Of a DNA stretch of 64,000 nucleotides, positions 1-12,127 are shown piece by piece (position 1 is the first letter of the stretch; every line of letters begins with the position of its first letter). The DNA is from Cymbidium sinense (lineage: Eukaryota; Streptophyta; Magnoliopsida; Asparagales; Orchidaceae): assembly GCA_021442155.1 (NCBI GenBank), contig CM038215.1, forward strand, positions 210,918,982 through 210,982,981. Direction: 5' to 3'. Under the pieces are notes generated by a model. The model was not told the origin of the DNA. It saw only the letters and a list, made by a program, of their open reading frames with translations, and ran no database searches. A program made the translations under genes and the position numbers.

Positions 1-1561
1 TGGCCATGATTTAATATACTAATTTCACTTTATTTAATCTATAGGAACAGATTAATCCCCATCATTCGATCTTAGATTAGATGGTGGGGACAAAAGCGCA
101 TCAATCGCCACCACGTCAATGCCACATTGGACGATTTAAGTGGCCAATCTTATGGCACCACATGGAAAGCATAGCCATGTTAGTTGCATGGCGTTAGGGA
201 TTAATTAGGATTAAAAATATGTTTTAAATAGTTGAAACTTCCTAAAATTATAATTAATTATAGAAAAATCTAAAAAATGCAAATAAATATATTTTGAAAA
301 GGTTAAACATAGGAGAATTTAATAAAAAATTATTCCATTTGATTTTGAATAGTGATTAAGAATTAATTAGGGTTTAAATATTTTTAATTAGCTTAAGCCC
401 TAATTACTTGGGAAATTTATCCCAAATTTTGTGTGATGATTTAGTGGGATGACTTCTACCTGCCACAATTTTATTGGTATTTATTGGCTATGTAATTAAA
501 GAAATTAGAAATTCAAACCCTAATTACTCTCTTAATTAATTTAATGATTAATTAATATTCTAAATAGTAAAAATTAATTAATTAAAATTCATTAATCATT
601 AATTAATAGTGAAATCATGAGGAGAGTAATTAGGATTTATTTCCTATTTACATTTCCAAATTCATCTCATTAAAGAGAGTTAATTAATACATGGCTTAAT
701 TAAGAAAATTAATTAATTAATGGCCAAATCGAATCAAAATAAATTGCTAATCACTTTAGATATTCAACATCTAAATTAAGGTTTCATCTTTATATGTTCA
801 ATAACATAAAGACCCTTAAGGAAATTATGATTAGCCCATAAGTGTGGAAAAATCATAAGAGTACTTAATTAGATTCTTTAAATTAATCTCTAATCATGAG
901 CCAATTGCTTTAGGTCCTTTATGAGCATTGCACTCTTATTTTCTCTCATGTTCATATCATTTGTGGCTCATGATTAAATGAATAATTAATATAAAGAAGC
1001 ATAGGGAAGGGTAATTAAATGGATTGCTTGATGTTGCAACCTAATTAAATCATAAAAATCACTTACTTATATTTCCTTAAATAAATTGAGATCACTAATA
1101 TGGGAATGGAATAAAAACAACAAATGATCTTTTCTCTTTGAGTTTAATTAAAATCCAAAATGAAATTAATAAGAATCTTTGGTTTCCTTTAAATGATTTT
1201 ATTTAATATGATTGTCCTTAGAAATTAGTGTAGATGAATGAATCATGTGGAGATGTTTGACTACTTCTCTTCAATCATTTTAAATGTTGTATGTCATGTG
1301 ATCTCATGCATTCATACTTTCAAAATCAAATAATCAAATGAATTTACTTATGTAAGATTGCATGTGTTGACTTAATCTTATTACATATGTGGCTATTATC
1401 ACTAATAAATTCAAAATTATTTTCCAAAAGTTATAAATTGATAATGAAATGTGGAATGATATTAGCTATGAATATATACATAAGACTTGCATGTGTTTAT
1501 AGCTTCAGCATTTGAAGTTTGGCCTTCTTTCTTACATTCATGTATGAATTTACATGTGTTT

Positions 1562-2330
1562 GAATGATAATAAATATATAGTCTGGACATCTCGGGAATA
1601 CGAGGCTTTAAGTAGGAGGTCATTTGATTATCTCACTTCCCTAGTTTAATAATGGCACGTACTTGTTTGATTTCATTCTTATGTATCTTTGTGTTAGAAA
1701 TTGGATAAAGCTTTATGCTTCACATGTATAAATAATTCAATCAAATAAAATACAATCTTTTGCATAATTTTTATTCTTCTAATCATGTATTCATTCATAT
1801 ATATATTTAAGATAATAAGTATATAGTTTGGACATTCGAGAATACGAGGCTTTAAGTAGCTTCAAGGAGGTCATTTGATTACCTCACTTCCCTGGTTTAA
1901 ATAATGACATGTATTTGCTTACATCTTTTGTACATGTGTATGTGGATTTGATTAATGAATGAGAATATTCTTTTATACTAAAAATACATGCATCCATAAT
2001 CACCTAAGCAAATCAAATGTATTGCATGTAAAGGTAGTGCTTCCTTTTCTAAGTTCTTATATGAATTTACATATGTTTGAATGATGATAAGTATATAGTC
2101 TGGGCATCTCGAGAATACAAGGCTTTAAGTAGCCTCAAAGAGGTCATTTGATTATCTCACTTTTCTGGTTAACAAAGGCACATACTTATTCAATTTCATT
2201 CCTATGTACATTCAAATTAGAATTTGGATAAAGCTTTAATTTACATGCATAAATAATTCAATCAAGTAAAAATAAAATTTCCAAATGTATGCATCCATGA
2301 TCATTCAAGTGTGCCAAAATATGTTATATG
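1562..2330 (+). repeat. Three diverged tandem copies of a ~250-bp block inside LTR A
   Basis: Blocks starting near 1565, 1810 and 2085 each carry the same order of phrases: a GATAATAA/GATGATAAGTATATAGT stretch, CTGGACAT or a close variant, GAATAC-AGGCTTTAAGTAG, AGGTCATTTGATTA and CTCACTT. The third full block is followed by an ATAATTCAATCAA segment also seen after the first. The corresponding place in LTR B (about 25870-25990) has only one such block. The copies differ by several substitutions and small indels, so the expansion is not very recent. Confidence 0.75.
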
Positions 2331-3370
2331 TATAGGTATATTAAGTGTTAAATCATATGCATATTATGCGTGATGAAAAGGAGTGGTTCAATATATTCTA
2401 TGTGGTGGTAATTCAACCACATTAATCTTAAGATGCCTTTCATGTTGAATAAGATTCTTTATGGTTAACCTAAACTTATGATTAATAAAATATTTAATAA
2501 ATTATTCACTAAAAGAAACCAAATCATAATAATATGCTTTAAAAACAATTTAAGTAGGGATAAAGGAGGTAAACCCTCTTTCTTCTCTTTATAACACTTA
2601 GCTGTTAAGTGTAAGTAAAGTGAAACAAATCAGAAATGCAAATTAAAACTTACAAATCATCTAAACAACGTGAAATTAAACCATCAATCATGCTAACTTA
2701 AACAACACCAAAACTTAGAAAATTACAACTCAAAAGCCTAGCTAAGGCATATAACATAAAGCCTAAACACACACATTAGAATGTTAAGTCACCACTTCTA
2801 GTTTTAGGTTAGGGAGGTGTATGTAGTGATGATGTGTTTTATTTTATGGTGTAATATTTTAGACTGGATGTTAGGAATGTAGATTGTAGACTGGATGTTA
2901 GGCCGTTGATAGCCTATTTTTATTTTTTAGGGGATTATGCCTAAGGGGTCGTCTAAAATAAATATAAATGTTTTCTTTGTAGGTTGCTTATGTCTCTAAG
3001 CATAATCCACATTAGGATAGGTGGGCTTGGTAACCCATGTGTAGGGTGCTAAGTCCAAATTATGAAATATAATTGGTTGGGATTGTATGTATGTTTAATT
3101 AGCCACTATTTTGTAGGTGTAGTTAGATTTACTTTTTCATAAACATGTAATTTTATAATAGGAATTAGGATTACTGCTATGGGGATTAGGATGAGCAGTG
3201 GCTAGAAGGCTTAGTCCTGGGGTGCCTTATGATACCTTGGAGCAAAAAAAAAAAAAAAAACAAAGTAAGAGAAGAAAGAAAGAAGAAAGAAAAAAAATGA
3301 AGAAAGAAGACCCCTATAACATGTATTCAATTTTAATTGTAATATTATTTTATAATTTTGGGTTGTATAA

Positions 3371-3389
3371 GGGTAGAGCTTGGCTACCC
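3371..3389 (+). repeat. Conserved LTR hairpin (copy A)
   Basis: A 19-base inverted repeat, GGGTAG-AGCTTGG-CTACCC, can form a six-base stem. The same hairpin lies at the equivalent place of four other LTR copies (27177-27195, 35101-35119, 46586-46603, 54921-54939), about 60-110 bases after the purine tract. It may mark the R region or the transcript end of the LTR; that role is inference. Confidence 0.6.
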
Positions 3390-4383
3390 ATCTTTTCTCT
3401 TTTTTGGGGTGTACGATGGTACCCAACCGCACTGGCTTTTTATTCTTTTATGAAATCTATTCATGTTTGATTGATGTTATGTTTAGATTACGCAATAGAA
3501 CTGCATATTCTTCATAGTTTCTTAAACTTGATATTTGAATGTGTGACCCGGATGCTGTAGGCTCTTAGAATAAAATTAATTTTTCTACCCCAACTAACAA
3601 CTCATAACCTCATTCTAAAGCTTAGGCTATAATCAAGATAATTAAAAGTAAATCTTTCGAGTAGATCCTTATGTCCCTTTCGCTTAGATTTAGGTCGTGC
3701 TTTGACTTGTGTTAAAATTCTCTAGATTTAGGATCTGAGGTTGCTATTTCCCTTGGGCTACAAACATAAATCCTCATTTCTTAGACTTTTCCACAATATT
3801 GTGTTGATGGATTATAAGCCCTAGCAATCTAATAAAATTTCAACTCAAATAAAATAAATCCTCTTACTTTCAAACATATAAAGCCTCACCATAGGATAGA
3901 TTGGAGTGCTCACTAGGCTTCCTAGTATCATGAGAATTTCCTACTTATTCTCCTTTGGATTCTAAAATATGTCTTCCAATTGAACAATCTCACTTGATTT
4001 TCCAAATAACCAATTCTTTGATAGTCTTAACCTTGAAATCTTTTGAGACAATAACTGACTACTTTAATCGAGAGTATTCTTAGGAAATCCCATTTCTAGG
4101 ATGTAATTAATTATGGAGGCTTTCCTCTATAGGGAACTTAAGAACCCAGCAAAAAATGAACCCTACTTTACTTTTCCATGTAAAGTAGGGAAAGAATCTC
4201 TAGTACATATGAAGACCCATCATGCCTTAAGAATCCTTATTAGGTGATTAGGTCCATTATAAGATGATGTTTCTATCTTCCTAGATAGTACATTATACCT
4301 TAATGTCATACCCGACCACTTCAATAAGTACTCCCTATAATCTGCGTGGTGTCCACATGACCCATCTGAAAATAAACACCACA

Positions 4384-5800
4384 TCCAATTTGATAATTCA
4401 TGATCAAGGCTATGATGATGACTGCGCCATTATATGGGTTACCAATTGCAAGATGGCCCTTCTTAGTGAAGCTTATAGCAACTATTAAATTACTTGGCAT
4501 AAGTGCCATGTTTGTTGAGTTGACTACCCTAAATCCTATTCTTTTTAGGCTGACTTGCCTTGAGGATTCTTCATCTTCTCCTAAGATAGCAGAAATAATT
4601 CTAGCTTATGAATAGTGTTGGCTGAGATAGGTTCATTATCTATCTTGATGACTTTATTTTTTTTCCTTCTAGTGAACTCCTTAGGCTTTCTAGTTTTGAT
4701 CAACTCGTTCACTAAACTTTTTAGATGATGACACTCCACAATCTTGTGTCCATGGTCACAGTTATAGGGATAGTATCTAGAGCAGTCACATACTCTATTA
4801 GCCTTCAGAGGAGGTGCATGCTTAAAATATTCTTTGTTCTGCATAGCCTCCACCAACTTGGCCATCAATACCCTCATAAGTGGCATAGTTGTAGATTGCA
4901 AGTATTTGCCATGCTAGTGGAAAGTCTGTTAATTTCTGAGTTCATGTTGATGTTTGGATGGTTTTTCTCTTTAGACAAACTTTCTTCCTCTATCCTGCCT
5001 TCTTATTTGGTACCAGTCTCTAAAAAGTTGCTCTAAGGTTGACTTCTTCAAAGCACCTACACAAATCATGGCGAGTGCCTAAGTGACTTCATTATATTCC
5101 TCCATGTTAATGTGGCTGTTTATCAGTTCTAATAGTTCGACAAGAGTTTTGGTCTATTGTAGCCTGAGTGCATATCTGAAGGACATTCCTTGAGTCCCTA
5201 AGAAAATGTGGCTTGTGCAAGCATAGTATTTAGGTCATTAATTTCTAACATTTCTTTTTTAAAGTAAGTGATGAACATCCTAAGAGATTCATCAGGATCT
5301 TGCCTCATTTGCAGCAGAGCTTGAGAGCACTTTAATGGCTTTTAGGCATTAATAAACTATGTTGTGAACATCCTCTTTAAAGAGGTTTTGATTTTGACTA
5401 ACAATTGTGAGAATCATGTGAGGGCCAATTCCTTAAAAGTAATGAAAAAGAGCTAGCACCTCATGCGTCATCTAAATCTAGTAGAGATGTCATCTACTCG
5501 ACACTTGACATTGTGAGTAATTCCCTCCATCAATGAGTTTGGTGAGTTGCTGATCACAAAGAGCCTTTGTTTTCTCTAGCCTTCAATCCTCTATTTTTCA
5601 CTTTTCTCATGGATACTTACATTAAGCGGGTGATTCTATTTTTCATGTTCTTTAGATCTTGTTGTGTAACAAATGAGTGCCCAACTCTATCCCTGATGAA
5701 TTATCCTATGTGTAGCAACCTACTTCGCTTTATGTCTAGCTTCTAGTTCTTGGCCCCATCGCACCTCAAAGGATGTTGAATCTAATTTTGTCCATGAATG
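4384..5800 (-). pseudogene. Ty3/gypsy gag-protease fragment, decayed
   Basis: Read on the minus strand, about 5320-5230 gives a degenerate retrotransposon gag core (SLRMFITYFKKEMLEIND), about 5100-5060 the EEYNEVT-ALA segment, and 4581-4901 a 106-residue open frame. That frame contains the C-terminal gag block PLMRVLMAKLVEAMQNKEYF and a zinc-knuckle-like segment ending CDHGHKIVECHHLK, typical of Tat-type Ty3/gypsy elements. About 4509-4384 continues into the start of the aspartic protease (ISFTKKGHLAIGNPYNGAVI), where LTR A breaks it just before the expected catalytic motif. Frames are broken by stops and small indels, so it cannot be functional. The rest of its pol would lie left of the window beyond LTR A. 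Confidence 0.8.
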
Positions 5801-6045
5801 AGACAGAACCTTCATAGGCACCTAAAAAGTCGAGTTAAGGTAGGTAGAACTATAAATGAAAGGCAGAGATAGGAGAAAAGTAGAAGAATGTGAGAGGTTC
5901 CACTATATTTAGAAATTCAAATACAAACAATTCTTTCTTCTTCACTTAAGAGGGATGTAATAAAACAATGAAAATATAGGATGTGTGAAAATCATCCAAA
6001 TAAAAAGTCCCTCCAAGTCTATAAGGTTACCCTTTTATAAGGTCT
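5801..6045 (-). promoter_or_regulatory. Possible 5' LTR end/leader with TATA box for the minus-strand gypsy element
   Basis: On the minus strand a strong TATA box, TATAAAAGGG, lies at about 6031-6040. It is followed by a T-rich, gene-poor stretch that leads into the gag remnant. This arrangement (TATA box, short R/U5-like region, gag) is what a gypsy 5' LTR would give. No second LTR copy is present in the window to define its limits and I see no clear primer-binding site, so this is inference. Confidence 0.35.
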
Positions 6046-7164
6046 GGTAAATGTCCTCATAACTTTGTGAGATGATCTATTTGTCAAGCATTCTATGCAT
6101 GTGGTCGCCAACATATGGGCGAGTTGCCAGGCCGGAGGCTGGATGCTCAACATAGGTCACCTAGCAGAAGTACTTCCTCTTGCACATTCTCCTTGTGTGA
6201 GGTGAGTCATTGTCCTTGAGGCGGATCATTATGCTTTGGCCATTTGAATTGGATCATCTTTCATATCACCTCATTCATGAGGCGCATGTGGTTATATAGT
6301 TGGCAATCACATTATTTTTGAGATCGTACTCTTATTTCTTTATCATTTATGTGACCACATACTTGTGTGTGTATGCCCATTGTGTAATAACAAACATGCA
6401 TTTAAATTTTGATACCCAAATGAGTATGATTTGGCTAATATGGTAACTTTAAAATTGTATGAAAGTGTAAATGATGATGACCAAAAAAATATGCCATAAG
6501 GATTTCATACATGTGATGGGAAATTTGTGTTTCTAAGGGAACATAAATAAGAAACTTGCCCTTTCCTATCACAAATTTATATGTAAAACTAGATAAAACA
6601 TATATAAGATTGAATAACTTCATTTTTGTTTAAGAAAAATTGTATGCTTATGAGAATTATAATAAGTGATGAGCTCGTCTAATGCTAGCTATTCATGCAT
6701 AAGCCCCCTAGGCTCAGGAGGTCAGCATCTTCTTTACTTACCATCGCATGATGCCTACAATGATTTTCTTCCAACCTCTCTAAATTACTAATTTCTTATG
6801 CTCATCTTACCAATCACTAGCTCTCCTTTTTACAAAGAGAATGATTAAACTAACTACCCATTACCATATATGAATAGCTCAATAGTTTAAGTTTCTTCCT
6901 ATTAAAATAAAAATATTTCATGGTTCATATTGATTACATTATAATAAAGCATTCTCTAATTTTTGGAAAGTGCACTCTATAATTTTAGCCCATGTAAGTG
7001 AAACTCAATTATGAAAGATTATATAAATTTATTGTGAATTTTCATATAACAAAATTTATTTTCTAATGTTTACATATATTTTGAGACAATAAATTTTGTT
7101 ATTAACAATTATATAGTCTTCATAATGAATATATTTTAAAAATATATATGATTTATAGAGAATG
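6046..7164. other. Unassigned AT-rich sequence
   Basis: I find no convincing coding region here. The small open frame at 6435-6623 on the minus strand has no recognisable motif. The left part may be the upstream (U3) portion of the minus-strand gypsy LTR. Confidence 0.4.
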
Positions 7165-7284
<120 letters not shown>

Positions 7285-8017
7285 AGAAGATAAACATCAT
7301 CAAATTATTTATATATATATAAAATTTTAATCAATTTTAACTTTGTTAAATTAAGATTGAATTTAATGATGGTTGATTTGAAATGAGGTTGGATCACATA
7401 AACTTTACATTTGGCTCACTTATCCATTTATCACAATAAATATAAAATTTTAATAATCTTCATATGTATAATCTTAAATTAATACTTCAACACTTACTTG
7501 GGAATTGTTTTGTTCAATATTATTTAGATAATAGTGTTAACCCAAAAATAATATCATTTATAAAATACAAAACATGTGGTTCAATAATCTTACCAATCAA
7601 TGCAATCTAAAAAGTTAAGGCGATTTTGATGTTTTATTTTTACACACATTTGTTTAGCTATTAGATGACCTGACATGTTGAATAATATTAGATATCTTCG
7701 AAGTAAAATTATATTTAAAGGTGTCATCAAAATAAATAATTAATATCTACTCATAACATGATACTCTATAACAGACATAAATCAATCACCCTCTTAATCT
7801 CAATTGCACATATCATAATCAAATATACCTGATACATAAACAGTGCACAAAAAATAAATGGATAAAGAAAGAACACTGTAGCCTTCTTAATTATCAAATG
7901 AAGTTTTCACATTTTATTTTACAAAGCTAAGTTAATCAAACTTCATTTTATTATTCTGCGTCATTCTTTCACACACATTTCTAATCTCCCCAACATGAGC
8001 TGTATTATAGATATAAA
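7285..8017 (-). other. 3' flank of the GDSL gene with candidate poly(A) signal
   Basis: No gene is seen. On the minus strand an AATAAA hexamer lies at about 7914-7919, some 100 bases past the stop codon at 8018-8020, a plausible cleavage/polyadenylation signal for the GDSL gene. The remainder is AT-rich intergenic DNA. Confidence 0.45.
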
Positions 8018-10110
8018 TCAGGCTATTGGTTTAAGATTGCAGAGGCGAGAGAGGGGAAAGGGAGGATCAAAGTATGAGCCATTTAGGATGGCCCTTGCTA
8101 TGATTTTATTTGCAGCCTCTGTGGCATGAATCCCATCCCAGCTCACATAATTTTGTGGGTCCTTACAAGCACTTGATGTCACATTGATGCCATTTATTAT
8201 CTTGCTGTTACCACAGAATACTTGTGGATTATAATTATAAGCTCGGCCACCAGAACCACAGCATGATTTAGTTCCATATATAAGTCCTGATAAAGAAAAA
8301 ATATTATTAAAAAATAATAAAATGTTATGGTTCAATTGTAAGCAATACGAGGATAACATGAATTTTAAATTAAAAAAATACTCAAATTTAATGATTGTTT
8401 TTTCCACACATAAAATCAAAGAAAATTTAAAATATATGAAATGAAATCAGCTTTATTTCCATGGATATAGACAAGTTGCATTGCAAGTTCGCTGTCTACA
8501 TCTTCCACCACAGAAGCTTCTCATAAATCAGAATTGTGTTGTATTAAATTCAATCTAGAGGCATAGCCTAAATTGATCTATTCTCAGCTCGAGGAACAGT
8601 TGGCTTGTTTATTTGAATTTGAACTCTAGCTAAGCAAAAAAAAATTGATTTAATTTAGATTATTTTTAACTTTTGAAAATAAAATCTTAGTGCATAATAT
8701 AATTTTAAAAAGGAAGTTCTTTTTGAACATTCCGTCTTAAGTTTGATTCAAGACTTATTAGTGACCCTTTAATGCCGAAATATTAATTTATTGATTTCAA
8801 ACTAAATCAGTAAAGATAGATGTGAAGCTAACCATGATTTTTTGGATGCCGAAGAGTTCGAGCTTAACAGAATGGGTGTCCACGTATATCACAGTATTCT
8901 GTAGCTCAGATCGAATCTGCTGCAGACTTTCTTTCAGCAAATTGTTATAATCCACAACAGCATTATTGTACGAAATCATGCAACCATACTCATCCAAATC
9001 AGACTTGTTATGAGGAAGGGTGGTTAGGAAAGCGGGAAAGCATCCAATTGGTGCCAGGTTAAACACCATGAACGTTCTTCCTCCAATATCATACAGCTCC
9101 TGCTCCATATAGTATAATATTTTACACATGCAAGCATGAGAGTATAATATTTTATTGCATGTAATAGTGTACGATGAATTGGATTACCTTTATAGTCCAC
9201 GCAATTTGACTGGCTACCTGGGGTAGAAATTGCTTGTCTCCTTCGATGCCTATGGCTGCCAGATTGGAGGTGAAGTCATTCTGACCGATGTCCAACGTAT
9301 ATAGGGCTTTATCAAAGATGTCCTTTGAAGGAAGGTTGTCTGGATTACAGTTGCAAAAATGAGCCTCAAATAGAGTTGTTTTGAAGGTTAAAGGTTAGAG
9401 AAATCTCATCGAAAATCAAAGAAGGTGCTCTGAATTTTTTTTATTTTTTTTTGTGAGAGACTCACACCACATTTCAGAGATTTGTAAACCCTTAAAATGA
9501 ATAATATTAGGCACTCCAAGTTTTGAACATACCATGTGGGCTCATTTCGAAGACCCGTACCCTGAGCTCATTCATTTGGTTGAACTGAATCGCCAAGGAG
9601 AAGGGACTTATTCCAGTTACAAATAGGCTGGTATTGGGCAGCAGCACCGTCGAAGCCGCCGTTGCAAAATTGGCGCCATGGCTGAAGTTGGAGCCAATGG
9701 ACTGCAGGTAAGGGCTCAGAAACGGCAATCCAAGAGCCTGAGCTACACTCCGAAAAACAAAACATACATGAAGAAAAGGAATTCTAGCATCAAAATAAAA
9801 TTAATGATGACGATTGACGAGTAAGGGTGACTGACTACCTAACAAATCAATCACCGCTCTTCCATCTGAAGCTCGGCCTGCTGGCTTCTTGAAGTAAGTC
9901 ATTCAAAGGGAGCTCGCTGAGCAGGAAATGCCGCCCAAAAGCCACCGGTGTCCGAATTCGAGTCCCCAAAGTTGAAAATGGCCGGAAAACTGCAGCCGGA
10001 CTCAGTTGGCCTGGTGACTAGGACGAGAAGGATAAGTAGAAAGAAGAAGACAGCCGGTGGGGCGAGAAAAGCCGACGGTCGGAGTGGGATCCAGCTTTTC
10101 TGACATCCAT
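8018..10110 (-). CDS. GDSL esterase/lipase, five exons, with apparent frameshifts in exon 1
   Basis: A secreted GDSL-type serine hydrolase that cleaves ester bonds of lipids or cell-wall/surface esters; the natural substrate cannot be told from sequence. Exons on the minus strand: about 10110-9839, 9742-9533, 9339-9188, 9099-8833 and 8286-8018, each joined by GT-AG introns of 96, 193, 88 and 546 bases with consistent phases. The total of about 389 codons matches the family. Exon 1 has a hydrophobic signal segment (FFFLLILLVLV) and block I, FNFGDSNSDTGG, with the nucleophile Ser. Exon 2 has block II, GSNFSHGANFATAAST. Exon 3 has block III, LDIGQND. Exon 5 has block V, SWDGIHATEAAN, with the catalytic Asp and His. 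It resembles the At4g01130-type enzymes. Two single-base indels break exon 1: one between the ATG (10110, or 10106 in another frame) and block I, and one near 9904 where a G seems missing. They are either sequencing errors or a young pseudogene. Confidence 0.88.
8287..8832 (-). other. Intron 4 of the GDSL gene
   Basis: The donor is GTTAGC directly after the ATG methionine codon at 8835-8833. The acceptor is TTTATCAG just before 8286. Splicing joins ...LELFGIQKIM to GLIYGTKSCCG, as expected for the family. At 546 bases it is the longest intron of the gene. It is AT-rich and I see no inserted element in it. Confidence 0.75.
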
Positions 10111-10202
10111 CTCAACCTAAATGTAAGTGGCAAACTTGCGAAGAATAGAAAGAGAGCGCACGTGAATGGATATGTGCCCTTAAAGTGTTAACCTTCTGAG
10201 GA

Positions 10203-10212
10203 TTATATAGAG
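10203..10212 (-). promoter_or_regulatory. Candidate TATA box of the GDSL gene
   Basis: On the minus strand CTATATAATC lies about 95 bases upstream of the ATG at 10110. That spacing fits a transcription start near 10175 and a 5' untranslated region of some 65 bases. Position and sequence are the only evidence. Confidence 0.5.
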
Positions 10213-11024
10213 AAGCACAATGCATTCAAACAGCTTGTGCAAGATTGAACGAATGCGCTTCGGATTCTTAGAAAATATGTTGCAGGCTGAGCAATGAGGT
10301 AGCGATTCTGCTGTTTGGTGTTGAGGCGCAGCAGTGGATTTGTGAAGCATCTTTTGGATTTCAGTACTGATCTAAACAGCTGTTCTGTTGTCTTCACGTA
10401 ATCAGAGTTTCGAGGATTAGCATAGGATTGTCATTATCAAAATTATTTTTTTCAGTAAATTTAATCGTAAACGCATTCGCATATTTTTGCTAGCACTCAA
10501 TCTCTGGCAGCCCAAAGGAGAGTCTAATCTCTTCGTAATTGGATATGCCACGGCTGGATCTACAGAAACTAAAAGCTAGTGAATTCTGCAAACAAGCAAG
10601 AAGCAAAGTGACAAATCTCTCTTGTCAAGATGATGACTTTACACTGGCCTTATTTAGAGAATCACGAGGTGATTTATACTAACAGCATACTGTTTTAAAT
10701 TGAATAATATTGTGATAATTTTTGTATTCGAACAGATAAAAATGTCAGAATATAATCTTATTAGTCACAATACATCAAACAGACATCAATTTACTGAACA
10801 CTGTATACGAGGTTGAAGCGACAAATCAGATGAGTAGGAGTATTTAGATCCGACCAAAAATGAGGAGGCAAAGTTTTAAATTAAGCTATGGACTACTAAA
10901 TGAATATCGATATAGGGAGGCAGCTTAGGCACAATTTTTTTTATTTTATGAATAAAGGGAGAAAATCGAATAATAAAAACAAGAAAAATGCATAGATTTA
11001 TAATTTTCTCATATTCACTTTACA

Positions 11025-11026
<2 letters not shown>
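10213..11026. other. Upstream flank of the GDSL gene
   Basis: No further gene is recognisable. The short open frame at 10203-10397 has no family motif and overlaps the presumed promoter. This is where upstream control elements of the GDSL gene should lie. Confidence 0.4.
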
Positions 11027-11114
<88 letters not shown>

Positions 11115-11120
11115 ATCTAT
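11027..11120. repeat. (TA)n microsatellite ending in CTAT repeats
   Basis: About 85 bases of TA dinucleotides followed by a short (CTAT)n tail. About 240 bases of unassigned AT-rich DNA separate it from LTR fragment F. Confidence 0.95.
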
Positions 11121-11359
11121 CTTTCTATTAAATCCTAAAATAGAATGCACATATATATACATGTATTAATGTGTAGGATTTTCAAACGATGCATGCAAAT
11201 TAAATCCAATATATTTTTTAACCCACAAAACTATAGCATTCCTAGAATGATCATTATAGTGTAGAGCTATGTTGGATAAATACAATGAGAAAATTTTAAC
11301 TCTAGTTCTTAGTTTTGAAAAACCTTTCTAATGATCTTAATGTTATTTAACTTTGATTT

Positions 11360-12099
11360 ATAGGAGATATTAGCTGACAGCTCTTCCATGTAGTTGTAAG
11401 TTCAGAAGAGTTGGGATAGGTTTATTCTATTTTGTAGAAGTGAACTAATATATCATAATTCTTTCACTAGATTAGGTTGAGGTTGCTTGTTTCTCACTTA
11501 TTATGAGTGTAGCCCTTACTTCTTTGGCATTTTTATAATGTTATACGTGCTAGTTTTCTAATAAAATGTTAATTCAAATGATGATAATAATCAATTCTAA
11601 AAAAATATAAAATCTCACCAAGTGTAGATTGAAGTGCTCACTAGACTTCCTAATATCATGAGTGCTTTCTACTTACCCTCCTTTAAACTTTAATAACTCT
11701 TCTTATTTTAGTTCTCTTGCTTGATTTTTGTAATAACCAATTCATTGATATCAAGCTTTAAAATTTATAAAAATGTTAGTCGATTACTTTAATTGAGAGT
11801 TTTCTTAGGAGATTTAAATCCTCTAAGATGTAATTAACTATAATGGCTTTTTCCTGTAGGGAACTTAAGAACCCACTAAAAATAAATCATGTCTTACTTC
11901 ATCCATATAAGGTAGGGAAAAATCTCTAGTACACACAGATCCATCTGCCCTCGGAGTTTTAGTAGGTAATTGAGTCTATTGTAGGGTGATATTTTTATCT
12001 TTAGAAGTAATATATCATTTCTTGATGACATACTTAATCATTTTAATAAGTACCCCCTAAGATTTAAGTGATGTCTCCATCATATTTTTAAATACCACG
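11360..12099 (+). mobile_element. LTR fragment F (3' end) of the long-LTR family
   Basis: The sequence matches the 3' end of the other LTR copies. AGCTGACAGCTCTTCCATG-AGTTGTAAG near 11372 corresponds to the AGCTGGCGGCC block near 47300. GTGCTCACTAGACTTCCTA near 11634 corresponds to that near 3909 and 47616. The GTAGGGAACTTAAGAACCCA block near 11857 and the AATAAGTACCCCCTAAG end block near 12050 also recur. It ends ACCACG at 12099, where the other copies end ACCACA. The left boundary is approximate because similarity fades. Unlike B, C and E, this copy is followed by a primer-binding site and internal sequence, so it is a 5' LTR end. Confidence 0.75.
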
Positions 12100-12107
12100 A
12101 ATTTTTG

Positions 12108-12127
12108 TAGTGACTCTGCTGGGAAAG
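12108..12127 (+). promoter_or_regulatory. Degenerate primer-binding site of the long-LTR gypsy element
   Basis: TAGTGACTCTGCTGGGAAAG lies 8 bases after the LTR end. Plant Tat/Ogre-type elements typically carry TGGCGACTC-GCTGGGGA here, pairing with the 3' end of a tRNA-Arg. The two changes at the start (G to A, C to T) are the transitions expected from decay of methylated DNA. The tRNA assignment is from memory of the family. Confidence 0.6.

Larger units (their letters stand above)
1..4383 (+). mobile_element. LTR copy A (3' part) of the long-LTR Tat-type gypsy family
   Basis: This stretch aligns by eye with the 3' part of the LTR copies at 21116-28710, 29312-36628 and 48997-56481, and most closely with the copy at 44287-47971. 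Shared landmarks are the block at the window start (shared with about 45600-46020), the purine-rich tract near 3240-3310, the GGGTAG/CTACCC hairpin at 3371-3389 and the terminal CACCACA at 4377-4383. Its 5' part lies left of the window, so no target-site duplication can be checked; the bases after the end are TCCAA. It differs from the other copies by an internal triplication at 1562-2330. It interrupts a gypsy protease reading on the minus strand. The short open frames in it (for example 3198-3470, which begins with GTG) are not considered genes. It is non-coding regulatory and terminal sequence of a dead element. Confidence 0.85.

Noticed and set aside
3198..3470. 90-residue lysine-rich open frame, with a similar one at 46446-46688, looking like a conserved small protein
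   Set aside because: Both begin with GTG, lie inside LTR copies A and D, and owe their lysines to the purine tract; the equivalent place in B, C and E has no matching frame.
10203..10397. 64-residue minus-strand frame just upstream of the GDSL gene as a possible extra exon
   Set aside because: No homology to GDSL N-termini, and it overlaps the likely TATA box; exon 1 already carries the signal segment and block I.
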